A DNA stretch of 64,000 bases, from positions 1 to 64,000 of the forward strand of contig NZ_PYOM01000016.1 in assembly GCF_003026365.1 (NCBI RefSeq), read 5' to 3'. Origin of the DNA: Photobacterium angustum (GTDB lineage: Bacteria; Pseudomonadota; Gammaproteobacteria; Enterobacterales; Vibrionaceae). The notes under the pieces are model-generated. The model was not told the DNA's origin, did not search any database, and worked only from the letters and a program-made list of their open reading frames with translations. Numbering within the stretch: the stretch's first letter is position 1; every line of letters begins with the position of its first letter. Positions 28,202-38,244 of this stretch are shown here, one piece after another. A program made the position numbers and the translations under genes.

Positions 28202-29025
28202 CACAATCTATTTTAATTACAGGGTGTAGCTCTGGTATTGGCTATTACTGCGCAAAAACACTGACTGAGCAAGGCTTCAACGTCGTTGCTAGCTGTCGAA
28301 AATCAGAGGATGTAGAAAGGCTCAATCAAGAAGGTATTCGCTGCGTTCAATTGGATGTTACTTCTGAATCATCCATCACTGAAGGTTTAAACCAAGCACT
28401 AGCCATTACGGACGGAAAAATAGATGTGTTATTTAATAATGCCGCTTACGGACAACCCGGCGCATTAGAAGACTTACCGACTTCAGCTCTACGTGAACAA
28501 TTTGAAGCGAACTTCTTTGGCTGGCACGAACTAACCAAACAAGTCATCCCACTGATGCTTGCCCAAGGTTACGGTAAAATTGTACAAAACAGCTCTGTGC
28601 TGGGATTAGTAGCTATGAAATATCGCGGCGCATATAACGCCAGTAAATTTGCAATTGAAGGCTATACCGATACCTTACGTTTAGAGTTAGACAATACGCC
28701 GATCAGTATTTCTTTGATCGAGCCGGGGCCAATTGAAAGCCAATTTCGCGCTAATGCAAAACGCATGTTTGAACGTCATATTGATATGAAAAACTCTCGT
28801 CATTATGACAACTACCAAGACACCCTCTCTCGCCTTGGTAAAGAAGAGGTAACCAACAAATTCACGTTAAAACCAGATGCTGTATTACGCCCACTATTAG
28901 ACATCATTAATAGCTCTCGCCCAAAATCACGCTATTACGTGACACAACCGACTTATATTTTTGGTTTTCTACGTCGTATCCTACCAACATCACTTCTTGA
29001 TAAGTTACTGATAAAAAGCAATTAA
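28198..29025 (+). CDS. ybbO: SDR-family oxidoreductase YbbO
   Basis: The 275-residue short-chain dehydrogenase has the cofactor motif TGCSSGIG near residue 9, NNAAYGQPG, the catalytic serine in QNSSVLG, and YNASK as the Tyr-x-x-x-Lys pair. E. coli YbbO acts as an NADP-dependent aldehyde/ketone reductase. The GTG start overlaps the tesA stop by four bases, as expected for coupled translation, and AAGGAAA lies upstream. It ends at a terminator. Gene order tesA-ybbO near cnoX is as in E. coli. Confidence 0.92.
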   Translation: MTQSILITGCSSGIGYYCAKTLTEQGFNVVASCRKSEDVERLNQEGIRCVQLDVTSESSITEGLNQALAITDGKIDVLFNNAAYGQPGALEDLPTSALREQFEANFFGWHELTKQVIPLMLAQGYGKIVQNSSVLGLVAMKYRGAYNASKFAIEGYTDTLRLELDNTPISISLIEPGPIESQFRANAKRMFERHIDMKNSRHYDNYQDTLSRLGKEEVTNKFTLKPDAVLRPLLDIINSSRPKSRYYVTQPTYIFGFLRRILPTSLLDKLLIKSN

Positions 29026-29034
29026 TAAATAAAA

Positions 29035-29070
29035 AAAGCTGCTTAAAATCCATAAAATTTAAGCAGCTTT
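29035..29070 (+). terminator. Intrinsic terminator after ybbO
   Basis: A 13-bp perfect stem (core AAAGCTGCTT / AAGCAGCTTT, 10-base loop) ends in TTTCTC. Confidence 0.8.
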
Positions 29071-29302
29071 CTCATTTTATAAAAGTGCTGATAAAAACAA
29101 CATTTATAAAATCAACAATGATTAATACGCTGATTTATAACCAGTAAACATAAAAAAACACTCACTCCAGTTAAGAACCTCACCCAGTATGATATTTTCC
29201 ACAAAACGTAATATTACTGTCATATAACAAATGTAATGTGATCCCATAACTTAAGCTAATTATCAAACTTAGCTATTTCTTCATTACGTTTAAGGTGTAT
29301 AT

Positions 29303-29374
29303 ATGACATTGCGCCAAATTAACTTACTGTGTGCGTGTATTACGTTAGCGCTTTTGCTGGTATTCGGAAATTAA
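29303..29374 (+). CDS. Possible 23-residue hydrophobic peptide
   Basis: A tiny frame with an unusually good ribosome site (AAGGTG, 5 bases before the ATG). The product starts MTLRQINLL, then one hydrophobic run, and ends VFGN, so it could be a single membrane helix. It lies 122 bases before cnoX and 277 bases after ybbO. I know no family for it. It could be a real small membrane protein, a leader peptide for cnoX, or chance. A Pho-box-like repeat lies upstream at 29206-29223. Confidence 0.4.
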   Translation: MTLRQINLLCACITLALLLVFGN

Positions 29375-29496
29375 TACTGTTCTTTCTCATTTTTTAAACA
29401 CTTACTGATTTCTGTTTCATTATCTCAACTTGATCCACATCGATTCATCCCCATATATTTGGTATAGCCTTTCAAATAGTCAACGGATCGAATTAC

Positions 29497-30351
29497 ATGT
29501 ACCAAAATACTGCGCTAGAAATTAATGAACAAAATCTGCAACAGGTTATCGAGCAATCGATGCAAACGCCTGTTGTGATCAGTTTTTGGGCGCCATCGAT
29601 GCCTGAAACGCTAGAAGTGAATGCAACGCTAGAAAAACTGGCTCGCGAATACCAAGGGCAATTTATTCTTGCTTCACTAAACTGTGAAACCCAACAAATG
29701 GTCGCTTCTCAGTTTGGTGTCCGTGGTTTACCAACTGTTGCTCTATTTAAAGATGGTCAACCTGCTGATGGCTCTGCGGGACCACAAACAGAGCAAACAT
29801 TACGTGAAATGCTTACTCGTCATCTGCCAAGCCAAGAAGAACTCGCATTAAAACAAGCATTAGTATTAGTTGATAATAAAGAGTATGCCCAAGCTCTACC
29901 GCTACTTCGCCAACTGTCAGCACAACTTCCGAATGATAGCCTAGTAAAACTCGCTATCGCAGAGTGTCTGATTGAAACCGCTTTGTTTGATGAAGCCGAG
30001 CCAATTCTTGCAACAATTCCAATGCAAGATCAAGATGCACAATATAAAGGCTTAGTCGCTAAATTAGAATTACACAAACAAGCGGGTAACTCGCCAGAGA
30101 TTCAGCAACTAGAACAAAAGCTAGCGGCCGATCCTGACAATGTTGAATTACGTTATGAACTCGCCGTGCAATACAGCCAAGTAAACCGTAATGAAGAAGC
30201 GCTAGAGTTATTGATTGCAATTTTACGTAAAGACATGAACTTCTCTGATGGTAATGCAAAGAAAACCATGATGGATATTCTTGCAGCATTAGGTCAAGGC
30301 AATCCAATTGCGGCCTCTTACCGCCGTCAGCTTTACTCTTTGATGTATTAA
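29497..30351 (+). CDS. cnoX: Chaperedoxin CnoX (YbbN)
   Basis: The 284-residue protein has a thioredoxin-like domain (about 1-110) followed by TPR-type helices, and matches E. coli YbbN/CnoX to the C-terminal YRRQLYSLMY. CnoX holds unfolding proteins under oxidative (bleach) stress and passes them to GroEL or DnaK. The usual SxxC site is replaced: residues 34-37 read SMPE and the E. coli Cys38 is Thr here. Cys63, which forms mixed disulfides with clients in E. coli, is kept (LNCET). It is a single-gene unit with a shared terminator. Confidence 0.93.
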   Translation: MYQNTALEINEQNLQQVIEQSMQTPVVISFWAPSMPETLEVNATLEKLAREYQGQFILASLNCETQQMVASQFGVRGLPTVALFKDGQPADGSAGPQTEQTLREMLTRHLPSQEELALKQALVLVDNKEYAQALPLLRQLSAQLPNDSLVKLAIAECLIETALFDEAEPILATIPMQDQDAQYKGLVAKLELHKQAGNSPEIQQLEQKLAADPDNVELRYELAVQYSQVNRNEEALELLIAILRKDMNFSDGNAKKTMMDILAALGQGNPIAASYRRQLYSLMY

Positions 30352-30371
30352 TTCGACAAAGTATAAATAGC

Positions 30372-30421
30372 AAAAAGCCCGATACGCTTTTAACTCTAAG
30401 AGTTCACGTATCGGGCTTTTT
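30372..30421. terminator. Bidirectional terminator between cnoX and der
   Basis: A 15-bp perfect arm (core AGCCCGATACG / CGTATCGGGCT) encloses 20 bases that contain a smaller hairpin; A and T runs flank it. Confidence 0.85.
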
Positions 30422-30443
30422 CGTATTTATTTATCGTAAAATA

Positions 30444-31946
30444 TTACTTCTTACGATCACGCAGTGCAGACGTTAAACGCTTACGCTGACGCTCTTGAGA
30501 AACAGTTAGCTTCTGCTTCTTAGTCTCAAATGGGTTTTCGCTATTCTGGAATTGAATACGAATAGGTGTACCCATCATTTCTAATGACTTACGGTAGTAG
30601 TTCATTAGGTAACGCTTGTATGAACCAGGAAGATCATTAACTTGGTTACCGTGAACCACGATGATCGGTGGATTATAACCACCTGCGTGCGCATACTTAA
30701 GCTTCACACGACGACCACGGATCATTGGTGGCTGGTGATCATCTTGTGCCATTTGCATAATACGCGTTAGTAACGATGTACTAATACGCTTAGTTGCAGA
30801 CTGGTATGCTTCAATCACTGACTCATACAAGTGACCAACACCGGTACCATGAAGTGCTGAAATAAAGTGAATACGCGCAAAGTCAACGAAGCCTAAACGA
30901 CGGTCAAGTTCAGACTTAACACGCTCTTTCACTTCGTTATCCAAGCCATCCCACTTGTTCACAGCAATTACCAATGAACGACCTGCATTTAGCGCAAAAC
31001 CTAATAAGCTTAGATCTTGATCTGAAATGTTTTCACGCGCATCGATCACTAGCAATACAACGTTTGCATCTTCAACCGCTTTTAACGTTTGAATAACCGA
31101 GAACTTCTCAACCGCTTGGTGCATGTTCTTACGACGACGGATACCAGCAGTATCAATCAGAACGTACTCTTGACCATCACGTTCCATTGGAATGTAAATA
31201 GAGTCACGCGTCGTTCCCGGCATATCGTAAACAACCACACGCTCTTCACCTAAAATACGGTTAGTTAGCGTTGATTTACCAACATTGGGACGACCAATGA
31301 TTGCAAGCTTAATTGGCTGCTCTTGAAGACGCTTATAGGCAGCTTCAGCATCTGCTTCAGAAAGGTTTGCTTTCTCGATATCTTCAACAGAAGTTAGATC
31401 TTCGATAGAAACTTCTTGCTCTTCGCCGTTTTCAGCAAGCTCTGCATTCAGTTTGTCAGAGAACGGTGCTAATGCACGTTCCATTAGAGCCGTTACACCA
31501 CGGTTTTGGGTTGCTGCAATTTGATACATTGCATCAACACCTAAACGCCAGAATTCAGCACAAGCACTATCTGCATCAATACCATCAACCTTGTTTACCA
31601 CAAGGAACGTTGGCTTTTCACGGCTACGTAAATGTTTAGCAATTGCTTCGTCTGCTGCCGTTAAGCCAGCACGACCATCTACTAGGAACAGAACAACATC
31701 AGCTTCTTCAATCGCTGCTAATGACTGTTCAGCCATTTTTGTTTCAACGCCTTCCTCAGTACCATCAATACCACCGGTATCGATAACAATGAATTCATGC
31801 TCTTCTAGCTCTGCTCTACCGTATTTACGATCCCTAGTTAAGCCAGGAAAGTCAGCAACAAGTGCATCCCTTGTGCGAGTAAGACGATTAAATAGCGTCG
31901 ATTTACCCACGTTCGGGCGCCCGACTAGGGCAACAACAGGAATCAT
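30444..31946 (-). CDS. der: Ribosome biogenesis GTPase Der
   Basis: The 500-residue protein has two GTPase domains in tandem and a C-terminal KH-like domain. P-loops are [12 protein letters not shown] near residue 8 and [12 protein letters not shown] near residue 218; NKVDG and NKWDG are the guanine-specificity motifs. Der acts in late 50S subunit assembly. An acidic linker joins the G domains ([15 protein letters not shown]). It is the last gene of the long minus-strand run, 176 bases after bamB, with a hairpin between. E. coli has the same bamB-der order. Confidence 0.98.
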   Translation of the reverse strand: MIPVVALVGRPNVGKSTLFNRLTRTRDALVADFPGLTRDRKYGRAELEEHEFIVIDTGGIDGTEEGVETKMAEQSLAAIEEADVVLFLVDGRAGLTAADEAIAKHLRSREKPTFLVVNKVDGIDADSACAEFWRLGVDAMYQIAATQNRGVTALMERALAPFSDKLNAELAENGEEQEVSIEDLTSVEDIEKANLSEADAEAAYKRLQEQPIKLAIIGRPNVGKSTLTNRILGEERVVVYDMPGTTRDSIYIPMERDGQEYVLIDTAGIRRRKNMHQAVEKFSVIQTLKAVEDANVVLLVIDARENISDQDLSLLGFALNAGRSLVIAVNKWDGLDNEVKERVKSELDRRLGFVDFARIHFISALHGTGVGHLYESVIEAYQSATKRISTSLLTRIMQMAQDDHQPPMIRGRRVKLKYAHAGGYNPPIIVVHGNQVNDLPGSYKRYLMNYYRKSLEMMGTPIRIQFQNSENPFETKKQKLTVSQERQRKRLTSALRDRKK

Positions 31947-32062
31947 AACTACCTCTTACTTTTCATAGTCTTATTGACATTCTTACCGTTCATTCTTGCC
32001 TCCAGTTCACATTTTTGAGAACCTTCATCCGACAATAATATATTCAACGGATATAACAACAA

Positions 32063-32093
32063 CGGCTCCAACTACGTATCGCAGCTGGAGCCG
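32063..32093 (-). terminator. Hairpin after bamB
   Basis: CGGCTCCA and TGGAGCCG pair around a 15-base loop. On the minus strand a T-rich TTGTTGTTAT follows. Confidence 0.65.
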
Positions 32094-32122
32094 ACAAATT
32101 AATCTAGCGACATTATACCGTT

Positions 32123-33292
32123 TTATTGCGGTATTTGCATTTTGTTGATTTCACCATCTCGGGTCACAACAATAAAGCCATTATCGTCTAGTGCAACAGG
32201 CGGTACAGCAATACCACTGCCGTCTACTGATTCTTGAGAAACAAACTCGCCACTTTGGGTATCAAGCCAGTGTAAGTAACCTTCAGCATCACCCACAACT
32301 AAATAACCATCAATCACAGCAGGTGCACTTAGCTGACGATATTGTAAATCAGTGTTCTGCCATAGCTCTGTACCACTACGCGCATCAACAGCAACAATAT
32401 GATCTTTCGCTGTAACTAAGAATAGCTCACTACCATCAATCACAAAGTCAGTCGCTGACGAATAGTTACGTTTCCATGCGATCTGACCAGAGCGAAGATC
32501 GATCGATACCAAAGACCCATTATAACCAACAGCATATAAACGATCGCCATCAATAACAGGAGAAGCATCAACATCAACTAAACGATCAATTTCTGTTGAA
32601 CCTTTTGGTGCTGCAATCGATTGTTGCCACAACATACGTCCATCAGACATTAATGCGCCAGCCAAACGCCCATTCGCTAAGCCCCAGAACACACCACCAG
32701 AAACAGCAACAGGTGAACTATCACCTCGTAATGTCAAGGTTGGAACTTCATTACTGACTTGCCATTTAGAAGCACCAGTTTCAGAATCAAGTGCTTGCAG
32801 CACACCCAAACTAGTATTAACAACAACTAAGCCATCAGAAACAAGTGGTTTTGATAGAACTTCACCTGCAACAGTGGTACGCCATACTTCTTTACCCGTC
32901 TCTGCATCAAGTGCAATGACTTTAGCATTGGCTGTACCAACGAAAAGTTTACCATCACCTAAAACAAGTCCACCAGTCAACAACGCGCTGCTGTCTTTTT
33001 CTAGATCAGTTTCCCATTCAACTTTACCATTTGCTGGATTAAGTGCTTCGATCAAACCATCACGATCTGCAACGTACACTTTATCTAACCCAACAACGGG
33101 GGTAAGTTTTGAGTAATAACCAGAAACACCGTTACCTACGCTACGGCTCCAATCTGTTTTTGGTGTGAAAGTATTATCAACCTTTGGCAATGGTGCCATT
33201 TGAATTGAATCGACTTCACTTGCACAACCCGATAGCACGCTTACTGCAACAGCAACGGCCAAAACACGTTTTAACACCTTATGCATCATCAT
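32123..33292 (-). CDS. bamB: Outer-membrane assembly lipoprotein BamB
   Basis: Lipoprotein of the BAM complex that helps fold outer-membrane beta-barrels. The precursor has a signal ending VLSGC, and the rest is an eight-bladed propeller with repeated AxDxxTGxxxW-type blade ends (LDAETGKEVW, LDSETGASKW, IDLRSGQIAWK, VDARSGTELW). The gene starts with three ATG codons in a row; spacing from AAGG favours the second or third. It starts six bases after the yfgM stop, so hisS-yfgM-bamB are co-transcribed. Confidence 0.96.
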   Translation of the reverse strand: MMMHKVLKRVLAVAVAVSVLSGCASEVDSIQMAPLPKVDNTFTPKTDWSRSVGNGVSGYYSKLTPVVGLDKVYVADRDGLIEALNPANGKVEWETDLEKDSSALLTGGLVLGDGKLFVGTANAKVIALDAETGKEVWRTTVAGEVLSKPLVSDGLVVVNTSLGVLQALDSETGASKWQVSNEVPTLTLRGDSSPVAVSGGVFWGLANGRLAGALMSDGRMLWQQSIAAPKGSTEIDRLVDVDASPVIDGDRLYAVGYNGSLVSIDLRSGQIAWKRNYSSATDFVIDGSELFLVTAKDHIVAVDARSGTELWQNTDLQYRQLSAPAVIDGYLVVGDAEGYLHWLDTQSGEFVSQESVDGSGIAVPPVALDDNGFIVVTRDGEINKMQIPQ

Positions 33293-33297
33293 CTGCC

Positions 33298-33909
33298 TTA
33301 TTGCGCTAAATCATCAAGCTTCATTTGCAGCGCAGGTGATGAACCTTCTTGCTGAGCTTCTACATATGCTTCACGTGCACCAATGATATCACCTTTTTGT
33401 AGCAGGATATCACCACGCAGTTCAGCGACTTTTGACTTCCAGCTTGGTACTGTTACTTTTTTAAGCTCAGCCAATGCTTCATCAAATTTTTGTTGCTCAG
33501 CATAAATACGAGCTAAACGTGTTGTTGCTAATGGCAAAATGGCTTCATCTTTGGTGTGATTAATCACCCATTGAAGTTGCTCAACCGCACCATCCAGATC
33601 TTTATTATCTACCTGAACTTTCGCTAGCTGTAGTGCTGTCAGTACCGCATATTGACTATCTTTATTAGCATCAATAAACGTTTTTGCTTCAGCGACTGCG
33701 TCTTTGCTGTTTTCATCAAGCGCAGAAACAACTTGTGTGTAGCTATCAGATGCAACGTGTTTTGCAGCATGTACTTCAGACTGGTAGTAACGCCAGCCCC
33801 AAAGACCACCTAAACCAATCACGGCACCTAGAACAACGGCTTTGCCGTTCTCTTGCCACCACGATTTAATCGCTTCAACCTGTTGTTCTTCTGTGGCGTA
33901 GTCGTTCAC
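33298..33909 (-). CDS. yfgM: YfgM family ancillary SecYEG translocon subunit
   Basis: The 203-residue protein has one membrane helix near the N-terminus (AVVLGAVIGLGGLWGW) and a periplasmic TPR-like domain. In E. coli YfgM associates with PpiD at the SecYEG translocon and helps pass exported proteins to chaperones. The start is GTG at 33909 with AGGACAGGAA before it; no better ATG is near. It lies between hisS and bamB in the usual order. Confidence 0.93.
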   Translation of the reverse strand: MNDYATEEQQVEAIKSWWQENGKAVVLGAVIGLGGLWGWRYYQSEVHAAKHVASDSYTQVVSALDENSKDAVAEAKTFIDANKDSQYAVLTALQLAKVQVDNKDLDGAVEQLQWVINHTKDEAILPLATTRLARIYAEQQKFDEALAELKKVTVPSWKSKVAELRGDILLQKGDIIGAREAYVEAQQEGSSPALQMKLDDLAQ

Positions 33910-33922
33910 TTCCTGTCCTCTC

Positions 33923-35191
33923 TTAAATCAGTGCTGCCAGTTTTGCAGCAACCTCATCCTGTGCCATGGTCGTCTGCTCACCGCCGTGTAAGTCTTTTAC
34001 TACTACGGTGTTCTCAGCAATTTCATTTTCTCCAAGAACTAATGCAACAGCTGCGCCAACGTTATCAGCGCGCTTAAATTGCTTCTTGAAGTTACCGCCA
34101 CCAAAGTGCGTCATCACACGTAAACCTGATACTTCTGTACGTAGCTTCTCAGCCAGTGTCATACCTGCAGCCAGTGTACCTTCACCCGCTGTGACCACGT
34201 AAACGTCTACTGAGCGACGAACTTCGTCTTGTTCTAGTGCTTCCATTAGTAATACTAGGCGCTCAATACCCATAGCAAAACCAACAGAAGGTGTCGCTTT
34301 ACCACCCAGTTGTTCAACTAGACCATCGTAACGACCGCCACCACAAACAGTACCTTGTGCGCCAAGGCTCTCTGTGATCCACTCAAATACAGTACGGTTA
34401 TAGTAGTCTAAACCACGTACAAGACGTTCATTTACTTGGTATTTGATACCAGCAGCGTCTAATAGTTCACATAAACCATCAAAGTGTTCTTTAGATTCTG
34501 GATCTAAGTACTCAGAAAGCTTAGGCGCATCAACTAGGATTTCTTGAATTGCGGCATTCTTGGTATCTAGTACACGTAATGGGTTGGTGTACATACGACG
34601 TTTTGCATCTTCATCAAGCACATCTAAGTGTTGCTCAAGGAAAGCGATTAATGCTTTACGGTATTCTGCACGTGCTTCTAGTGAACCGATTGAGTTCAAC
34701 TCTAGACGAACGTGTTCGTGAATACCTAACTCACGCCATAAACGTGCAGTCATCATAATAAGTTCAGCGTCGATATCTGGACCGTTAAGACCAAATACTT
34801 CCACACCTACTTGGTGGAACTGACGGTAACGACCTTTCTGTGGGCGCTCATGACGGAACATTGGACCAATGTACCAAAGACGCTGTTCTTGGTTGTATAG
34901 CAAACCATTTTGAATGCCAGCACGCACACAGCCCGCAGTCCCTTCAGGACGTAGCGTTAAGCTATCACCGTTACGGTCTTCAAAAGTGTACATTTCTTTT
35001 TCAACAACGTCGGTCACTTCACCGATAGCACGTTTAAACAAATGTGTTGATTCAACAATCGGCATACGAACTTCATTGTAACCGTATGCACTAATCACTT
35101 GTTTAACTGTACCTTCGACTTTTTGCCAAAGTGGAGATTGTGTAGGAAGGCAATCGTTCATGCCTCGAATTGCTTGAATTTGTTTCGCCAC
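33923..35191 (-). CDS. hisS: Histidine--tRNA ligase
   Basis: Class II tRNA synthetase of 422 residues. Motif 1 lies around the first 70 residues, motif 2 is [19 protein letters not shown], the histidine-specific loop is [15 protein letters not shown], and motif 3 contains GFAMGIERL. The C-terminal anticodon domain holds [15 protein letters not shown]. The start is GTG, giving an N-terminus ([13 protein letters not shown]) that matches E. coli. A strong hairpin lies between ispG and this gene, so it may have its own promoter. Confidence 0.98.
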   Translation of the reverse strand: MAKQIQAIRGMNDCLPTQSPLWQKVEGTVKQVISAYGYNEVRMPIVESTHLFKRAIGEVTDVVEKEMYTFEDRNGDSLTLRPEGTAGCVRAGIQNGLLYNQEQRLWYIGPMFRHERPQKGRYRQFHQVGVEVFGLNGPDIDAELIMMTARLWRELGIHEHVRLELNSIGSLEARAEYRKALIAFLEQHLDVLDEDAKRRMYTNPLRVLDTKNAAIQEILVDAPKLSEYLDPESKEHFDGLCELLDAAGIKYQVNERLVRGLDYYNRTVFEWITESLGAQGTVCGGGRYDGLVEQLGGKATPSVGFAMGIERLVLLMEALEQDEVRRSVDVYVVTAGEGTLAAGMTLAEKLRTEVSGLRVMTHFGGGNFKKQFKRADNVGAAVALVLGENEIAENTVVVKDLHGGEQTTMAQDEVAAKLAALI

Positions 35192-35252
35192 GTTTATTCT
35201 CGTTAACCGCTGGGTATTAGAATCGAATATATAATTTCTTTTTGAAATAGTG

Positions 35253-35280
35253 AACCATGCTCACCGATATGAGCATGGTT
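35253..35280. terminator. Hairpin between ispG and hisS
   Basis: AACCATGCTC and GAGCATGGTT form a perfect 10-bp stem with an 8-base loop. The T run is on the plus strand, so its effect on minus-strand transcription from ispG into hisS is uncertain. Confidence 0.6.
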
Positions 35281-35286
35281 TTTTGA

Positions 35287-36408
35287 TTATATATCTTGTT
35301 GTTTTACATCAATGCGATTGTTTTTATCTAACATTGATGCCTTTGCTCGAATTTTACTCTCAAGCTGATCGATCACATTGTCGTTATCAAATCGCTCTTT
35401 TTGACGAATACCGTCTTCATAAAAAGCACTCTTACGGTTGCCGCCAGCAATGCCTAAGTGAGACACTTCTGCTTCACCAGGACCATTCACCACACAACCA
35501 ATCACTGAAACATCCATTGGAACAACGATATCTTCTAAGCGTTGTTCTAACTCGTTTACCGTGCCGATAACATCGAACTCTTGGCGTGAACATGTTGGAC
35601 AAGCAATAAAGTTGATGCCACGAGAACGAATACGTAATGATTTTAAGATATCAAAACCAACTTTGATTTCTTCAACGGGATCGGCTGCAAGCGAGATACG
35701 TAAGGTATCACCAATTCCTTCAGACAAAAGCATACCCAAACCAACGGCGGATTTAACCGAACCAGCACGTGCACCACCGGCTTCGGTAATACCAAGGTGA
35801 AGTGGTTGAATAATTTGCTTTGCAAGCTGACGATATGACTCAACAGCAAGGAAGACATCGGACGCTTTTACGCTGACTTTAAATTGGTCAAAGTTCAAAC
35901 GGTCTAATATTTCCACATGACGCATTGCGGACTCGACCAAAGCTTCAGGTGTCGGCTCACCATATTTTTGCTGGATCTCTTTTTCAAGAGAACCACCATT
36001 TACGCCAATACGGATAGGAATGTTTTTATCACGAGCACATTCAACCACTGAGCGAATACGATCTTCACGACCAATATTACCAGGGTTAATACGTAAACAA
36101 TCCACACCGTATTCAGCCACTTTAAGTGCAATGCGGTAATCAAAATGAATATCAGCAACCAGCGGAATATTCACTTGTTGCTTGATCAATTTAAAAGCTT
36201 CCGCGGCATCCATCGTCGGTACAGAGACACGTACAATATCAGCACCAACTTTTTCTAATGCCTTGATCTGTGCAACAGTAGCTTCAACATCTGTTGTACG
36301 AGTATTGGTCATCGACTGAACGGCGATAGGTGCACCATCGCCAATAGGAACATTACCGACATAAATTCGGCTCGATTGACGGCGTATAATTGGTGATTCG
36401 TTATGCAT
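35287..36408 (-). CDS. ispG: 4-hydroxy-3-methylbut-2-enyl diphosphate synthase (flavodoxin)
   Basis: Fe-S enzyme of the MEP isoprenoid pathway that reduces MEcPP to HMBPP. The 373 residues show the TIM-barrel start (IAVQSMTNT) and the C-terminal cluster region with [10 protein letters not shown] and [10 protein letters not shown], which supply the three cysteines. The ATG at 36408 is 15 bases after the rodZ stop, so it is co-transcribed with rlmN-pilW-rodZ. Its cluster depends on the Isc system in the same window. Confidence 0.97.
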   Translation of the reverse strand: MHNESPIIRRQSSRIYVGNVPIGDGAPIAVQSMTNTRTTDVEATVAQIKALEKVGADIVRVSVPTMDAAEAFKLIKQQVNIPLVADIHFDYRIALKVAEYGVDCLRINPGNIGREDRIRSVVECARDKNIPIRIGVNGGSLEKEIQQKYGEPTPEALVESAMRHVEILDRLNFDQFKVSVKASDVFLAVESYRQLAKQIIQPLHLGITEAGGARAGSVKSAVGLGMLLSEGIGDTLRISLAADPVEEIKVGFDILKSLRIRSRGINFIACPTCSRQEFDVIGTVNELEQRLEDIVVPMDVSVIGCVVNGPGEAEVSHLGIAGGNRKSAFYEDGIRQKERFDNDNVIDQLESKIRAKASMLDKNNRIDVKQQDI

Positions 36409-36423
36409 TGCTCTTTCTCTACA

Positions 36424-37440
36424 TTACTGCGGTAGCTTAAGTGTTACTGGCTTAGACACAGGGTAACGACTTAAATCAAAAGGTTGACCTTTAATGTTAA
36501 TTTTAACGGCACTAGGTGCGCCAAGTCGAACACGAAATGGTGCTTTACCTTCTAAATCTAATACTTGACCAGCTTTCTTGATACCAGACTCTAATCGTTT
36601 ACCCGTTGCATCACGAACATCTATCCAACAATCAGCTGAAAACTTTAACTGTAACTGTGGTGCTGTTGCATCAACAACAGGTGTTGCAGTAGCTGTTGAT
36701 ACTAATGTTGAGGCTGTTCCAGCATTCTCAGCTGGTGTTGTTGACGCTTCAGTTGTTGTACCCGTTGCAGTCGTCGATGCGGTTGTTGGAGATGAATCTG
36801 TCGCAGCATCAGCAGATGTTGTCGATGCTGCGGTATTTTGTTCAGTACTAGTTGGTGCTGAGTGATCAACATCGGTATCAACCGTTGCTGGTTGAGTAGC
36901 ACTGATTGATGCATCATCACCATTTAAAGTTGTAACTATCGTATCATCAGACCCCTGCTCTTGCTTTTCATGAGCAACGGTTTGATCTGCTGTGGTTGTT
37001 GTCGCTACTGGCGCTTGTTCTAAATGAATATTTTGCCACCACCAAACAGCGGTTACACCAACAAAAACAGCAGCAAGAATCCATGTTAATCCCATAATTC
37101 GACTATCATGTGCTTCACGTTTAGTTCGACGTGAAAAGCTTTGCATTTCTTGAGCTTTTGGCTTGGTGTGCCCACATTTGTCAAGCAAGTCTAATACAGC
37201 TTCTTCTTCCAAGCCGACATATTTTGCATATGAACGCACATAGCCACGCGTAAACGTGGCTAATTGGGCTTGATCAAATCGATTGTTTTCTATGTTATCA
37301 ATAACAGAAAGTCGCAACCTCAAACGGTTCGCAATGTCCTTTTGTGAATAGCCTAGTTGCTCTCGAGCTTGACGGAGTACGTCACCTGGAAGCTGTGTTC
37401 CTTCTGTTATTTTTTGTTCTTCATTATTTTCAGTATTCAT
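36424..37440 (-). CDS. rodZ: Cytoskeleton protein RodZ
   Basis: Inner-membrane protein that links MreB to the elongation machinery. The 338 residues comprise a cytoplasmic helix-turn-helix domain (about 17-100, LRQAREQLGYSQKDIANRL), a membrane helix near 117-137, a low-complexity periplasmic linker very rich in Thr, Ala and Ser (about 145-262), and a C-terminal DUF4115 domain. The linker is long and repetitive at DNA level (many GTT/AAC-type codons), so its length may vary between strains. The start overlaps the pilW stop by 11 bases. Confidence 0.94.
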   Translation of the reverse strand: MNTENNEEQKITEGTQLPGDVLRQAREQLGYSQKDIANRLRLRLSVIDNIENNRFDQAQLATFTRGYVRSYAKYVGLEEEAVLDLLDKCGHTKPKAQEMQSFSRRTKREAHDSRIMGLTWILAAVFVGVTAVWWWQNIHLEQAPVATTTTADQTVAHEKQEQGSDDTIVTTLNGDDASISATQPATVDTDVDHSAPTSTEQNTAASTTSADAATDSSPTTASTTATGTTTEASTTPAENAGTASTLVSTATATPVVDATAPQLQLKFSADCWIDVRDATGKRLESGIKKAGQVLDLEGKAPFRVRLGAPSAVKINIKGQPFDLSRYPVSKPVTLKLPQ

Positions 37441-38188
37441 TGGCCAAATAATTCTGATATTGCAGAGAATCTGGGTATTTCTCTTTCAGCAAAATAGCGT
37501 ATTTTTTTGACTGCGTTAAACGTCCAGCTTGTCTTTCCAACTGAATGAGCAACCACAAACTGTCTGCTGTGTACCCATATCTCTTATTAAATTTGAATAA
37601 CTGTACGCGAGCATCTTTGAAATTGTTAGATTCAATTTCAACTTGCGCCAGTTGCAACATAGATCTCGGTCGGTACGGGTCATGGGAAAGCGCATTTTCA
37701 AAATAACCCGTCGCTGCTTCTAAATTACCTTGCTTACGACTACATAAGCCTGCATTTTCATAACTTGCCGAAATCAGATAATAATAAGGTTGTTCAATCG
37801 CTTTAACAAAAGCGGCAATGGCTTCATCGTAACGCCCTTCACTACACAAGAATACACCATAGTTATTCAAAACATCGCCATTTTTAGGTGAATGTTTTAA
37901 TGCTTTTCGGTACATTTTATCTGCAGCGTCTTTTTCGCCAACTTTTTGATAATAATAAGCCATCGAAATTTGTGCACGGTAGTAATCAGGATCATACCTT
38001 AATGCTATTTCCAAATTTTCTCGTGCACGCTCCCACTGGCCATCTTTTAAATAGTTTAGCCCTAGGTTCAATCTCGCTTCTGAGGCGGCTTTGGCATCAA
38101 ATTCTTTACCATTATCTACCACATCAACTGTGGCACAGCCTGTAAATAATAGGCATGACAACAGTGGATATACGCTCCATCGTACCAT
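37430..38188 (-). CDS. pilW: Type IV pilus biogenesis/stability protein PilW
   Basis: Outer-membrane lipoprotein of 252 residues with signal ending LLFTGC (Cys18) and about six TPR repeats (for example LNLGLNYLKDGQWERARENLEIALRY shortened here to its core GQWERARENLEIAL). PilF/PilW proteins help the PilQ secretin form multimers. Its place between rlmN and rodZ is conserved in gamma-proteobacteria. AGGTGAG precedes the ATG. No other pilus genes are in the window. Confidence 0.93.
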   Translation of the reverse strand: MVRWSVYPLLSCLLFTGCATVDVVDNGKEFDAKAASEARLNLGLNYLKDGQWERARENLEIALRYDPDYYRAQISMAYYYQKVGEKDAADKMYRKALKHSPKNGDVLNNYGVFLCSEGRYDEAIAAFVKAIEQPYYYLISASYENAGLCSRKQGNLEAATGYFENALSHDPYRPRSMLQLAQVEIESNNFKDARVQLFKFNKRYGYTADSLWLLIQLERQAGRLTQSKKYAILLKEKYPDSLQYQNYLANEY

Positions 38189-38244
38189 TTTCGCTCACCT
38201 CAACATCCATGTGAAATTGCGCAGTTATTTGTAGTAGCCTGTTT

